A stretch of DNA of 64,000 bases from Galaxea fascicularis (Eukaryota; Cnidaria; Anthozoa; Scleractinia; Euphylliidae): positions 33,186,319 to 33,250,318 of the forward strand of contig OX419335.1 in assembly GCA_948470475.1 (NCBI GenBank), read 5' to 3'. Positions 34,371 through 43,913 of this stretch are shown piece by piece (within the stretch, counting starts at the first letter, position 1; every line of letters begins with the position of its first letter). The notes under the pieces are model-generated. The model was not told the DNA's origin, did no database searches, and worked only from the letters and a program-made list of their open reading frames with translations. Position numbers and translations under genes: made by a program.

Positions 34371-37300
34371 ATGGCTACAGCGATTCCACAATTCGAACCG
34401 TTTGACATACATGCGGATGGCGCGCTTTGTCAACGATGGCGAAAATGGATCAAACGACTCGAAAACCTTTTTGTTGCCGCCGCTATTAGTGATAAGAAGA
34501 GACAGCGAGCTCTCTTACTGTACTATGCCGGAGAGGAGGTATCTGAAATCTTTGACACTTTGCCGGACACCGGTGACGATTTTGAAACGGCCAAAACGAA
34601 GTTGAACACGTACTTTGACCCGAAGAAGAATGTGGAATTTGAGATCTTCACATTTCGGCAGGCGAGGCAAAACCCAGGTGAAACCATGAATTCGTATCAC
34701 TCTCGCTTACGACAATTGGCAACTACCTGTGAATTCACTGACGTCGACAAAGAAGTTAAATCCCAAATAATTCAGTCGTGCACTTCGCAGCGTCTTCGCC
34801 GAAAAGCATTGCGAGATTCCACCATGACACTCGAAGCCCTGTTGGCCGAAGCAAGAGCGTTGGAAGTCTCGGAGCAGCAAGCGACTAACATAGAATCACC
34901 AGGAAGCGCCAATGCTGTGCTCACTCAGAAATCCGAAGCACCGGACAAGACAGCTCGTTGCTTTAACTGTGGAGAAAGTTGGCCGCACGATGCCAAAGCT
35001 GGGTGTCCTGCTCGGAATCGAAAGTGCAATTCCTGCAAAAGATATGGCCATTATGCGCAATATTGTCGAAGGTCTCAAAAGGGTCAGTCTGGTGGGAGGG
35101 GCAGAACGTATCGGAAAGGAAATAAGACGCAAGGACATCGACGTCCCAAGCCCCCGCGAACCGTTAATCAAGTGAACGAAGAGTCAAGGCCACGCTCACC
35201 GCCGTCGAGTTCAGATGATGAATACACGTTCACTTTAAGTTCTCGTACCAAGGTTAGTGCTCCCTTTGTGTCATTAAAAGTCAATGGTGTCACATGCAAG
35301 TTCTTAGTGGACTCTGGAGCCAGTGTGAACATTGTGAGTTATGATGTGTCGAAGATGTTTGACCGTAGACTGGAACCTTGTGATATTTCAGTGTATGCTT
35401 TCAACTCATCTGAACCCCTCCCCGTGCTGGGTAAATTCAAGGCTTTAGTGGAATCCAAGTGTCATTCAGTTGACTCTGAATTTCTTGTGGTAGATGGCAA
35501 AACATCTCTTCTCGGATATACAACTGCTACAGACCTTGGAATACTGCAAATCGCCAATGCTGTGTCTGTTGAAAGGAATGTGTTCCAAAATTACCCAAGT
35601 CTGTTCAGTGGTCTTGGAAGAATGAAGAATGTTGAAGTCAAATTGCATATTGATGAGACTGTGAGACCTGTTCATCAATCGCACAGACGTATCCCATTTC
35701 ATCAACGAAAGAATCTTGAAGCTTGTGTTGAATCTCTGCTGCAACAGGATATTATTGAGCCTGCTGATGGACCCACCCCCTGGGTATCCCCTGTGGTCTT
35801 GGTGCCCAAACCGAAAGAGCCTGGTGGAGTACGGCTGTGTGTGGACATGAGAGAAGCTAACAAAGCAATAACCCGAGAAAGGCACCTCATGCCTACACTT
35901 GATGAAGTAGTACACGACCTCAATGGTGCGAAAGTGTTTAGTAAACTCGACCTCAACCAGGGATATCATCAGCTGGTCCTGCACCCAGACTCCAGGCATA
36001 TCACAACCTTCTCCACTCATCTTGGCCTGTACAGGTACAAGCGCCTTAGTTTTGGCATAAATGCTGCAGCTGAAAAATTTCAGGATGTAATTGCTACTGC
36101 AATTAGTGACATTCCCAATGTCAAGAACATCAGCGATGATGTCATCATCTATGGAATCAACACGGAGGAGCATGACAAAACCTTGCTTGCTGTCCTTACC
36201 CGCTTCAAGGAGTTGAACTTGACTCTAAAGAAAGGCAAGTGTCAGTTTTACATGCCTCGTATTGAGTTCTTTGGCATGGTCTTTAGTGCAGATGGTATGT
36301 CACCCGATCCTGCGAAGGTGGAAGCAATCAAGCAAGCAGAAGCACCTACCTCAGTGAGCGATGTGCGCAGCTTGTTAGGCATGACCAACTATGTGTCTCG
36401 TTTCATACGTGGGTATGCAGACATTGTGGCTCCTTTGCGTGACCTCACACACAAGGGCGTTGAGTTCAAGTGGGAAGGTGCTCACCAGGCAGCGTTAGAG
36501 CAACTTAAGTGTAGCCTCACCTCTGATGAAGTCATGGCGTATTTTGACCCTAACAAGAAATCCATCCTGCTTGTTGACGCTAGTCCTGTTGGACTGGGTG
36601 GTGTGTTAACTCAAGGTGGAAGGGTGATTTCTTACGCCAGCAAAGCCCTCTCTAGTGTGGAAAAGCGCTACTCTCAAATCGAGCGCGAGGCACTGGCTAT
36701 CACATGGGGTTGTCATCACTTCCGCATGTACCTCCTAGGAAGTCATTTCAAAGTCGTGACGGATCACAAACCCTTGTTATCCATCTTCAACAGCCCTACT
36801 TCTCCAGCCTCAGCTAGGATTGAGAACTGGCGTCTCAAACTACAGTCTTTCAACTTTGAAGTGTTGTATTCAAGAGGTGACCTGAATCCAGCGGACTATA
36901 TCTCAAGGCATCTTCAGGGTGATGCAAAGTGTGATCTTGTCGCTGAATCTGCAGAGCAGTATGTCAACTTTGTGATGTCTCAAGCTACACCTATTGCGCT
37001 AAGCAGAGAAGAAATCAGTGAAGCAACCAGAAAGGATGCCACTCTTCAAGAAGTAATGCGCCTCATCTCAACTGGCCAGTGGGATAATCTGAAGCCGGTG
37101 GAGGGAGTCGACCCAAACACTCTCAAGATATTTGCCAACATCCGTAGTGAGCTGACTTCAGTGGATGGTAACCTTGTGATTCGTGGAAGCCGCATAGTAG
37201 TACCCGATACACTTCAGAAACGAGTGGTCGAATTGGCTCATGAAGGCCATCAAGGGCTAGTAAAGACTCGTAGCCTGTTACGTTCAAAGGTCTGGTTTCC

Positions 37301-38372
37301 AAAAATGGACAGCCTAGTTGATTCTATTGTGAAATGCTGTGTTCCCTGTCAAGTTGCCACGCCCAAGCCTTCCCGTGAACCTCTACAGATGACTCCGTTA
37401 CCCAATGGTCCCTGGGAACAAGTGAGCATTGACTTTTGTGAAGTTGCTGGGCACTATGTCCTTGTTGTAACTGATGACTACTCAAGATTTCCTGAGATTG
37501 AGGTTGTCCACTCTACGTCTGCTAAAGCGGTGATTCCTAAGCTTGACCGCATATTTGCTGCCTGTGGTGTACCCCAAGTGGTTAAGTCTGATAATGGCCC
37601 CCCTTTCAATGGTAACGAGTTCGCACAATTTGCTAAGCATCTTGGTTTCAAGCACCGAAAGGTGTCTCCTCTGTGGCCTGAAGCCAATGGAGAAGTGGAA
37701 CGCTTCATGAAAACCTTTGGAAAGATGCTACGTACCACTACTCACTGGAAGCAAGATATGTATCAGTTCCTACGCAATTATCGTGCCACTCCCCACTGTA
37801 CTACAGGTGTTGCCCCTGCTACAGCCCTGTTTGGGAGGCCAATTAGAGTCAAGCTACCCAACCATGTCGTTGTGCCAAGTGGTGAAAGTCATGACCCTGT
37901 AACCATGCGCAGAAGAGATGCTCAGCAGAAACTCAGGATCAAGAGCCAAGCTGAGTCGAGGAGAACTGTCAAGGATTGTGACATTCAGGTCGGAGACACA
38001 GTACTAGCAAAGCAACCAAAGCGAGGAAAGCTGACAACGCCATATCACCCGACCCCGCTTACTGTCACTAAGAAGCATCACAGCATGCTGACAGCAGAAA
38101 GCGCCGACCGACAGGTCACGCGCAATTCATCTCACTTCAAGAAGCTTCTGGCTGATGATTCAACCACATTCAGAACCAGTCAGTCATTTGAACAAGAAGC
38201 AATTGACCTAGACACTGAGAGCAGCCCTGCTTCCTGTGTTCCAGTCTCAGTTCAGGAGTCCCCAGACTCACCGGTTGACCCTGCTGGAAATGCTGAAGTC
38301 CTGACTGAACCTGTGCGTCGAAGGTCTACACGTGTGTCTGTGCCCCCAAAGAGACTCATCCAAGAGATTTGA
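34371..38372 (+). CDS. Gypsy-1 Gag-Pol polyprotein, intact single ORF (1333 aa)
   Basis: Encodes the proteins for retrotransposition: capsid, protease, reverse transcriptase/RNase H and integrase. From the ATG at 34371 (MATAIPQFEPF), residues in order: Gag; two zinc knuckles from Cys197 (CFNCGESW, CNSCKRYGHYAQYC); aspartic protease FLVDSGAS with Asp314; RT with LDLNQGYHQL and the catalytic ISDDVIIYG (Asp589-Asp590, with Ser where Tyr-x-DD elements have x); RNase H LVDASPVGLGG; integrase zinc finger HEGH...CCVPC; and the integrase triad Asp1021 (SIDFCE), Asp1074 (KSDNG) and Glu1110 (NGEVE) with the DD35E spacing. The C-terminus is Pro/Ser/Arg-rich. Gag and Pol are fused in frame with no frameshift. 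In-frame codons upstream lack ATG. No disabling mutation seen. Confidence 0.95.
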   Translation: MATAIPQFEPFDIHADGALCQRWRKWIKRLENLFVAAAISDKKRQRALLLYYAGEEVSEIFDTLPDTGDDFETAKTKLNTYFDPKKNVEFEIFTFRQARQNPGETMNSYHSRLRQLATTCEFTDVDKEVKSQIIQSCTSQRLRRKALRDSTMTLEALLAEARALEVSEQQATNIESPGSANAVLTQKSEAPDKTARCFNCGESWPHDAKAGCPARNRKCNSCKRYGHYAQYCRRSQKGQSGGRGRTYRKGNKTQGHRRPKPPRTVNQVNEESRPRSPPSSSDDEYTFTLSSRTKVSAPFVSLKVNGVTCKFLVDSGASVNIVSYDVSKMFDRRLEPCDISVYAFNSSEPLPVLGKFKALVESKCHSVDSEFLVVDGKTSLLGYTTATDLGILQIANAVSVERNVFQNYPSLFSGLGRMKNVEVKLHIDETVRPVHQSHRRIPFHQRKNLEACVESLLQQDIIEPADGPTPWVSPVVLVPKPKEPGGVRLCVDMREANKAITRERHLMPTLDEVVHDLNGAKVFSKLDLNQGYHQLVLHPDSRHITTFSTHLGLYRYKRLSFGINAAAEKFQDVIATAISDIPNVKNISDDVIIYGINTEEHDKTLLAVLTRFKELNLTLKKGKCQFYMPRIEFFGMVFSADGMSPDPAKVEAIKQAEAPTSVSDVRSLLGMTNYVSRFIRGYADIVAPLRDLTHKGVEFKWEGAHQAALEQLKCSLTSDEVMAYFDPNKKSILLVDASPVGLGGVLTQGGRVISYASKALSSVEKRYSQIEREALAITWGCHHFRMYLLGSHFKVVTDHKPLLSIFNSPTSPASARIENWRLKLQSFNFEVLYSRGDLNPADYISRHLQGDAKCDLVAESAEQYVNFVMSQATPIALSREEISEATRKDATLQEVMRLISTGQWDNLKPVEGVDPNTLKIFANIRSELTSVDGNLVIRGSRIVVPDTLQKRVVELAHEGHQGLVKTRSLLRSKVWFPKMDSLVDSIVKCCVPCQVATPKPSREPLQMTPLPNGPWEQVSIDFCEVAGHYVLVVTDDYSRFPEIEVVHSTSAKAVIPKLDRIFAACGVPQVVKSDNGPPFNGNEFAQFAKHLGFKHRKVSPLWPEANGEVERFMKTFGKMLRTTTHWKQDMYQFLRNYRATPHCTTGVAPATALFGRPIRVKLPNHVVVPSGESHDPVTMRRRDAQQKLRIKSQAESRRTVKDCDIQVGDTVLAKQPKRGKLTTPYHPTPLTVTKKHHSMLTAESADRQVTRNSSHFKKLLADDSTTFRTSQSFEQEAIDLDTESSPASCVPVSVQESPDSPVDPAGNAEVLTEPVRRRSTRVSVPPKRLIQEI

Positions 38373-38703
38373 TTAGTGATGATCCATTGATTTTAAAGTG
38401 ATTTTGAACGTTTATTTGATGAACGTTTATTTGATGAATATTCTTTGGCGGATTTCAAAGTGACTCAGGCATTGATTTTTGGACATTGTATGAGAATTGT
38501 GAACTTTGAGTCTGTGAGAACATTTAGAAGTTGAACATTCAGTGGTTAAAGACTTTGCACAGGATTATGCATGCATCTTCATGTTCAAATTTACTTTGAC
38601 TAGGCTTGTTCTGTCGCATAGTATATGTTGTTACTGTTACCGTTACTCATTTCTCATTATTCCTTTGATTGTGCGATTGTTCTCAACCGTAGGAAAGGAG
38701 AAA

Positions 38704-38854
38704 TGTAATGTTTAGCGTTACAAAGTGGCGTGACACGCCTTGCGTCACAGCAAAGCCTGCTGGGTAAAAAGTAAGAATACATGTGTGATTCTAACATGGC
38801 CGATGTGTGTTGACTTTTGTGTCGTCTTCTGATATACCTCGTTTAAACATTACA
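38704..38854 (+). repeat. Gypsy-1 3' LTR
   Basis: 151 bp, matches the 5' LTR except at one site. Preceded by the polypurine tract and followed by the ATACC target duplication. Confidence 0.95.
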
Positions 38855-39400
38855 ATACCCTACACCAAAGGAACCTCTGAAATCATTACACGGATCCTAC
38901 AGCCCCGCAGATGAAATGCTGCGACTGCCAGGCCACTTATATCGGTGTGACCGGCAGACATTTCAACGCAAGACTGACTAACATAGAGCAGCGACGAGAA
39001 ATGGTGACATCAGCAATAACATTGCTGAACTTACACCATTTACAGATAAACAACAGAATCAACTAGGACTCTGCTGAATGCGTAACATACAGTACTAATT
39101 ACTATCAACAAATTATACTGGAAATTTGGTTTACTTCAGTGGACAGAGACCACTGAACCGTTGCCTACAACTTCCCGCACCGTACTGAGTCAAACGACCG
39201 TTGTCGACGACATCAACCACAGATAAACAACAGAGGGACCGACGCACAGACATTAGTCCAACAAAAGACAGATAAAAACGCACCAATCACTGTATATAAC
39301 TGGGGCTCCGCTTTTACGCTTGGCTTAATATACATATTGGCCTTCAAAGTCAGTGACAACTAGGCTTAACTGACAGTCAACCAATAATGTAAAGAACTAA
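38855..39400 (+). mobile_element. Penelope-like element remnant with GIY-YIG endonuclease motif
   Basis: Across the Gypsy-1 insertion site the frame reads ANIPYTKGTSEIITRILQP (34133-34145 joined to 38860 onward), a phrase typical of Penelope-like RT C-termini. It is followed by CCDCQATYIGVTGRHF (GIY-YIG-like) and, after a stop near 39064, DSAECVTYSTNYYQQIILE. Stops and deletions show it is dead. The 3' part (about 39240-39375) is repeated inverted at 32916-33000. 39401-39560 holds nothing else recognisable. Confidence 0.7.
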
Positions 39401-39565
39401 GCGCCGTTTCATTAGTAGCTATTGCCCTTTTTCCTTTCAAGAATGTTCGTTAGTTCGTTGTGCGTGTGGAATGTAGTTCAGCGTGCCAGTCAAGTAATTT
39501 ATCATAATATATTCATTTTTAGTATTTAAGCTCATGTAATCATTTTCAGTGTGCTTTTCACGTTT

Positions 39566-39706
39566 TGTAATGTATTGGGCCGCTAAGTATGTTGGGATAG
39601 GTAAAACCATGTGCTTTTGATAGCGGCGGCCATGTTACGTTTGCAATGAAATTGGTTGAGTTAAATCTGTTTGTTTGGATACTTTATTACTCTCGGGAAC
39701 ACTACA
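39566..39706 (+). repeat. Gypsy-2 5' LTR
   Basis: 141 bp, TG...CA, identical by eye to the split 3' LTR. The Gag-Pol frame stays open upstream into this LTR (an ATG at 39646), but the LTR copy of that ATG precedes the PBS and is not the likely start. Confidence 0.95.
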
Positions 39707-39732
39707 TTGGCGACGAGGAGAAACGAAAAGCA

Positions 39733-42700
39733 ATGGAAAAGAGCGTGTTACCGAAATTTGATTGTTTCTCTGATCCAGCGACGATTGGTCCCCGATGGAA
39801 GAGGTGGTTAACTTCATTCGAACTGTACGCGGACGGAAAAGGGCTTATTATAAGCGAAGGAACCACAGCAGCAACTAAACAGCGGCGACGAGCAATGTTA
39901 CTCCACCTGGCTGGGCCTGATGTGCAGGAGATATTCACCACCTTAACTGAAACCGGAGATGCTACAAATTACGCCAGTGCTGTTGAAGCTCTCAACGCCT
40001 ATTTCGTGCCACAGGTAAATTCAGCATTCGCCCGCCAGACCTTTCATCGGATCACACAAAACCCAGGTGAGACAGTTCAGCCGTTTGTTACTCGCTTAAG
40101 GCAAGCAGCTAAAGATTGTGATTTTGGCACTGATACCGACAACCAGATAAGAGACGCAGTTTTGAATAAGTGCACTTCCATTTACATCAAACGAAAATTG
40201 CTTGAAGAAGGCCAAGGACTGAACTTAACACGCACCTTAGAGGTTGCCTCAAAATGCGAAAAGATAGAAACCCAACTGGCTGCCCTTTCAGAAAAGGGGG
40301 AAGAATCAGAACATATCAGTAGAATCAATGAGAGAAGTAACAATCCGAGTACTAGCATGCAAGGCCGATTCCAAGGGAGAGATAAGACATGTTATAGATG
40401 TGGTTTATTGGGACATTTCGGTCGTGATCCCCAGTGCCCAGCAAAGGGCAAAACATGCAGGAAATGTCGCGGGAAAGATCATTTTGAAAAAGTTTGCAAG
40501 ACAAAGTCATATGCTCGCCAGGTTGGGGGGGGACCCGATGACAATGACCCTGGGCCCCAGCAGGACTATGCATTTAGTATTACAGAAGGAGGACACTCAG
40601 AAATGGTCACCGTACAAGTAGGAGGAGTAAACCTTAGGATGTTAATAGACTCTGGGGCGAGCAGCAACATTATTGATGAGGAGACGTGGGAACGGCTTAA
40701 GGTGAAGGGAGTGAAATGTGAATCACAAGTGGCTACCCCAGACAAGAAGCTATACCCATATGCATCTAGTCAGCCACTGCCAGTTAAGGGTAGTTTTAAG
40801 TGCACAGTGAGTGTTTGTGATCGATCCACCAAAGCTGAAGTCTTGGTGATTAAAGGTAGAAGGATGTCATTGCTTGGAAAGATCACAGCCACAGAACTGG
40901 GGGTGTTAAAAGTTGGCATTAACATTGCTATGGTAACAAGTAAAGCTGACAGTTTAAAACAGCAGTACCCAGAGGTATTTGAGGGTGTCGGAAAACTGAA
41001 GAACAAACAGATATCCCTGGATATAAACCCCACTGTAAAACCTATTGCACAGCCTTATAGAAGGGTGCCATTTAATTTGAGAGGAAAGATCCGAGATAAG
41101 ACCACAGAACTGTTGGACATGGGAATAATTGAACCAGTGGAGGGTCCAGCTCCCTGGGTCAACCCTGTGGTGATTGTCCCAAAGGACAACGGGGACATCC
41201 GCCTATGTGTGGACATGAGACAGGCAAACCAAGCCATTATGCGAAGACGATATCCAATTCCCACAGTTGATGAGGTGTTGCATACAATGAATGGCTCTAA
41301 GGTCTTCAGTAAATTAGACCTTAAATGGGGGTACCACCAGTTGGAGTTGAGCCCAGAATCCAGGGAAATCACAACCTTTGCTACACCTGATGGTTTGTTT
41401 CGATACAAGCGCTTACTCTTTGGGGTCTGTTCTGCCAGTGAACAATATCAGCATGAAATCGCTTCAGCCTTGGCAGGTATTGAAGGTGTCGAAAACATTT
41501 CGGATGACATTGTGGTGCATGGTCCCAACACAGAAACACACAACAGGCGTCTCCACCAAACTATAGAACGTCTGCAAGAGTGTGGTCTCACTTTAAATGC
41601 TGAGAAATGTTTGTTCAATACGGACAGGCTGGTGTTCATGGGTATGCTGCTTTCAGAGAAAGGCATTGGTCCTACAGCAGATCGTGTTAAAGCAGTATTA
41701 GAGGTGGAAGAACCAAAGAGTGCGTCAGATGTACGTAGCTTTCTGGGTTTAGCCAATTACAGCAGCCGGTTCATACCTCACTTTGCCACTTTATCTGAAC
41801 CACTGCGAAGACTGACAAGGAAAGAGACACCCTTTGAATTTGGACCAGAGCAGAAGAAGTCCTTTGAATGTCTCAAACAGAAGATGGCAGAAGCTTGTAC
41901 TTTAGCATATTTCGATAAGAATGCGCCCACCAAGATAATCACGGACGCCAGTCCAGTTGGGCTGGGCGCTGTTCTCGTACAGAAGCAGGAGAGTACATGG
42001 ACACCGGTATGTTATGCAAGTCGTAGTTTGACTGGATGTGAGCAGAGATACTCCCAGACAGAGAAGGAGGCGCTCGGTGTGGTGTGGGCATGCGAGAGAT
42101 TCCATGTCTATGTGTATGGGATGCAGTTTGTTGTAGAGACCGACCACAAGCCCTTAGAGGTCATATATGGTCCACGGTCAAGACCATGTGCACGGATAGA
42201 ACGATGGGTTCTCAGATTACAGCCATATGATTTCAGTGTGATACACAGGCCTGGGCGCGAGAACATTGCTGATCCATTGTCGCGCCTACTCCATACGAGG
42301 GTCGAACCTGACAACCACCAGCGGTGCACTGAGGAGTATGTTAGGTTTGTTGCTGCAAGTGCAACACCAACAGCACTCACAACACGTGAGATAGAAGAGG
42401 CCTCTGCCGATGATGAAGAGCTGAAAGAAGTGAGGAAAGCTATTGCAACGGGGCGGTTTGAAAAGTGTAGACAATATATGACAGTGGCGGGGGAGTTGTG
42501 TGTCATTGGTCAGCTTGTGCTTAGAGGTACACGCATTATTATTCCTAGTAAGTTGCAGCCAAGGACCTTAGCACTTGCTCATGAAGGCCACTTGGGCGTG
42601 GTTGGTACCAAACAGAACCTCAGAACCAAGGTGTGGTGGCCCGGGATGGATAAAGCAGCGGAGAGACATTGCCGAGCATGCCATGGGTGTCAGCTGGTGG

Positions 42701-43767
42701 CACAACCAGATCCTCCTGAACCTATTCGATCCACCTCATTACCCGATGGACCCTGGCAAGACTTAGCAGTAAATTTAATGGGACCGCTACCATCCGGACA
42801 TTTACTATTGGTCATTGTTGATTACTACAGCCGATTTTACGAAGTCGAGGTTATGCAGTCCACTACCGCTGAAAAGATCATAGACCGTCTGGCTGACACC
42901 TTCTGCAGACATGGGCTGCCAAATACCATCAAGTCCGATAATGGTCCACAATTCAAGTCGAATGAATTTAGAGAATATTGTGAACAGCATAATATTATAC
43001 ATCAGAAAGTTACTGCCAAGTGGGCCCAAGCCAACGGAGAGGTCGAAAGACAGAATCGGTCACTGTTGAAACGACTACAAATTGCTCAGGCGGAGAACAA
43101 ACCATGGAGAGCAGAATTAAGGAGGTATCTCTCTGCCTACAGAAGCATTCCCCATAATACAACTGGAAGGAGTCCCGCTGAGCTACTTTTTAACCGAAAA
43201 GTCAAGGGGAAGATCCCTGATTTAAGCATCGCCCATGCCTATGACCATGAACTACACGATCGCGATGCTGAGCAGAAAGCTACGAGTAAAGCTTACGCAG
43301 ACATACACCGCAGGGCTAGCCCCTCCAGCATTGAACTGGGTGATGAAGTGCTTGTCCAACAAGACAAGACTAACAAACTCAGCACAGCATTTAACCCAAA
43401 TCCCTGTAAGGTTGTCAGCAAGACTGGAAACAGCCTCGTGGTAGAGAGTCCAACAGGGAACCAGTACTCCAGAAACACAAGTCATGTGAAGCAATACATT
43501 AGAGAGGGAGATCTCACACTCCAACAAGGGTCAGACTCTGTGTCAACACCCCCCACACCCCAGCAGGAACTAGACCCTGTGCCATCACCTTACCAACCAA
43601 CCGTACCAGAATCGACTGCCGGGCTGCTGGATAGAGGGGAGTACCCCGATCTGCAGGAGAATGGTGGAGCGGCACCAGAACCATCAAGGAATCTGAGACC
43701 CCAGAGGACAAGGAGATTGCCAGAGAGATTAAGAGATTACGTTGTCAATTTTCTTTGGGGAACATGA
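39733..43767 (+). CDS. Gypsy-2 Gag-Pol polyprotein (1344 aa), integrase catalytic Asp replaced by Asn
   Basis: Start chosen at ATG 39733 (MEKSVLPKFDCF), just after the PBS and colinear with Gypsy-1 Gag. Order: Gag; zinc knuckles from Cys220 (CYRCGLLGHFGRD, CRKCRGKDHFEKVC); protease MLIDSGASSN (Asp306); RT with LDLKWGYHQL and ENISDDIVVHG (ISDD begins near residue 589); RNase H ITDASPVGLGAVL; integrase finger HEGHLG...CRACHGC; then AVNLMGPLPSG, where the family has Asp at the Asn position (Asn1014, codon 42772-42774), Asp1069 (KSDNGPQF) and Glu1105 (NGEVE). The 35-residue Asp-Glu spacing is kept. Loss of the first acidic residue should abolish strand transfer (family knowledge), so this copy probably depends on an integrase in trans. 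No stops or frameshifts. Confidence 0.94.
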   Translation: MEKSVLPKFDCFSDPATIGPRWKRWLTSFELYADGKGLIISEGTTAATKQRRRAMLLHLAGPDVQEIFTTLTETGDATNYASAVEALNAYFVPQVNSAFARQTFHRITQNPGETVQPFVTRLRQAAKDCDFGTDTDNQIRDAVLNKCTSIYIKRKLLEEGQGLNLTRTLEVASKCEKIETQLAALSEKGEESEHISRINERSNNPSTSMQGRFQGRDKTCYRCGLLGHFGRDPQCPAKGKTCRKCRGKDHFEKVCKTKSYARQVGGGPDDNDPGPQQDYAFSITEGGHSEMVTVQVGGVNLRMLIDSGASSNIIDEETWERLKVKGVKCESQVATPDKKLYPYASSQPLPVKGSFKCTVSVCDRSTKAEVLVIKGRRMSLLGKITATELGVLKVGINIAMVTSKADSLKQQYPEVFEGVGKLKNKQISLDINPTVKPIAQPYRRVPFNLRGKIRDKTTELLDMGIIEPVEGPAPWVNPVVIVPKDNGDIRLCVDMRQANQAIMRRRYPIPTVDEVLHTMNGSKVFSKLDLKWGYHQLELSPESREITTFATPDGLFRYKRLLFGVCSASEQYQHEIASALAGIEGVENISDDIVVHGPNTETHNRRLHQTIERLQECGLTLNAEKCLFNTDRLVFMGMLLSEKGIGPTADRVKAVLEVEEPKSASDVRSFLGLANYSSRFIPHFATLSEPLRRLTRKETPFEFGPEQKKSFECLKQKMAEACTLAYFDKNAPTKIITDASPVGLGAVLVQKQESTWTPVCYASRSLTGCEQRYSQTEKEALGVVWACERFHVYVYGMQFVVETDHKPLEVIYGPRSRPCARIERWVLRLQPYDFSVIHRPGRENIADPLSRLLHTRVEPDNHQRCTEEYVRFVAASATPTALTTREIEEASADDEELKEVRKAIATGRFEKCRQYMTVAGELCVIGQLVLRGTRIIIPSKLQPRTLALAHEGHLGVVGTKQNLRTKVWWPGMDKAAERHCRACHGCQLVAQPDPPEPIRSTSLPDGPWQDLAVNLMGPLPSGHLLLVIVDYYSRFYEVEVMQSTTAEKIIDRLADTFCRHGLPNTIKSDNGPQFKSNEFREYCEQHNIIHQKVTAKWAQANGEVERQNRSLLKRLQIAQAENKPWRAELRRYLSAYRSIPHNTTGRSPAELLFNRKVKGKIPDLSIAHAYDHELHDRDAEQKATSKAYADIHRRASPSSIELGDEVLVQQDKTNKLSTAFNPNPCKVVSKTGNSLVVESPTGNQYSRNTSHVKQYIREGDLTLQQGSDSVSTPPTPQQELDPVPSPYQPTVPESTAGLLDRGEYPDLQENGGAAPEPSRNLRPQRTRRLPERLRDYVVNFLWGT

Positions 43768-43913
43768 ACACTGATTCTCTCTTTTCAGAACTATATACAG
43801 TTTGAACATTTAAGTTTTAGAAGAAGAGACTTCGTCGTTAGTATAGTTGACTTTATTGTTCGTGGAGATTTCTTTATTCTTGTAAAAGAGCATTTTTCTG
43901 AGGATAGGGGAGA

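Larger units (their letters stand above)
34146..38854 (+). mobile_element. Full-length Gypsy LTR retrotransposon (Gypsy-1), 4709 bp
   Basis: LTRs of 151 bp (34146-34296 and 38704-38854) begin TGTAATGTTTAGCG and end AAACATTACA. I count one difference (G at 34209, A at 38767). A 5-bp target duplication ATACC lies at 34141-34145 and 38855-38859. One T after the 5' LTR is a primer-binding site TGGCGACGAGG (34298-34308). The purine tract AGGAAAGGAGAAA precedes the 3' LTR. One uninterrupted Gag-Pol ORF lies between. No envelope gene. It sits in Penelope-like DNA and looks young and structurally complete. Confidence 0.96.

Noticed and set aside
39646..39732. Gypsy-2 Gag start at the ATG at 39646
   Set aside because: That ATG lies inside the 5' LTR, upstream of the primer-binding site. 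The ATG at 39733 follows the PBS and matches the Gypsy-1 layout.
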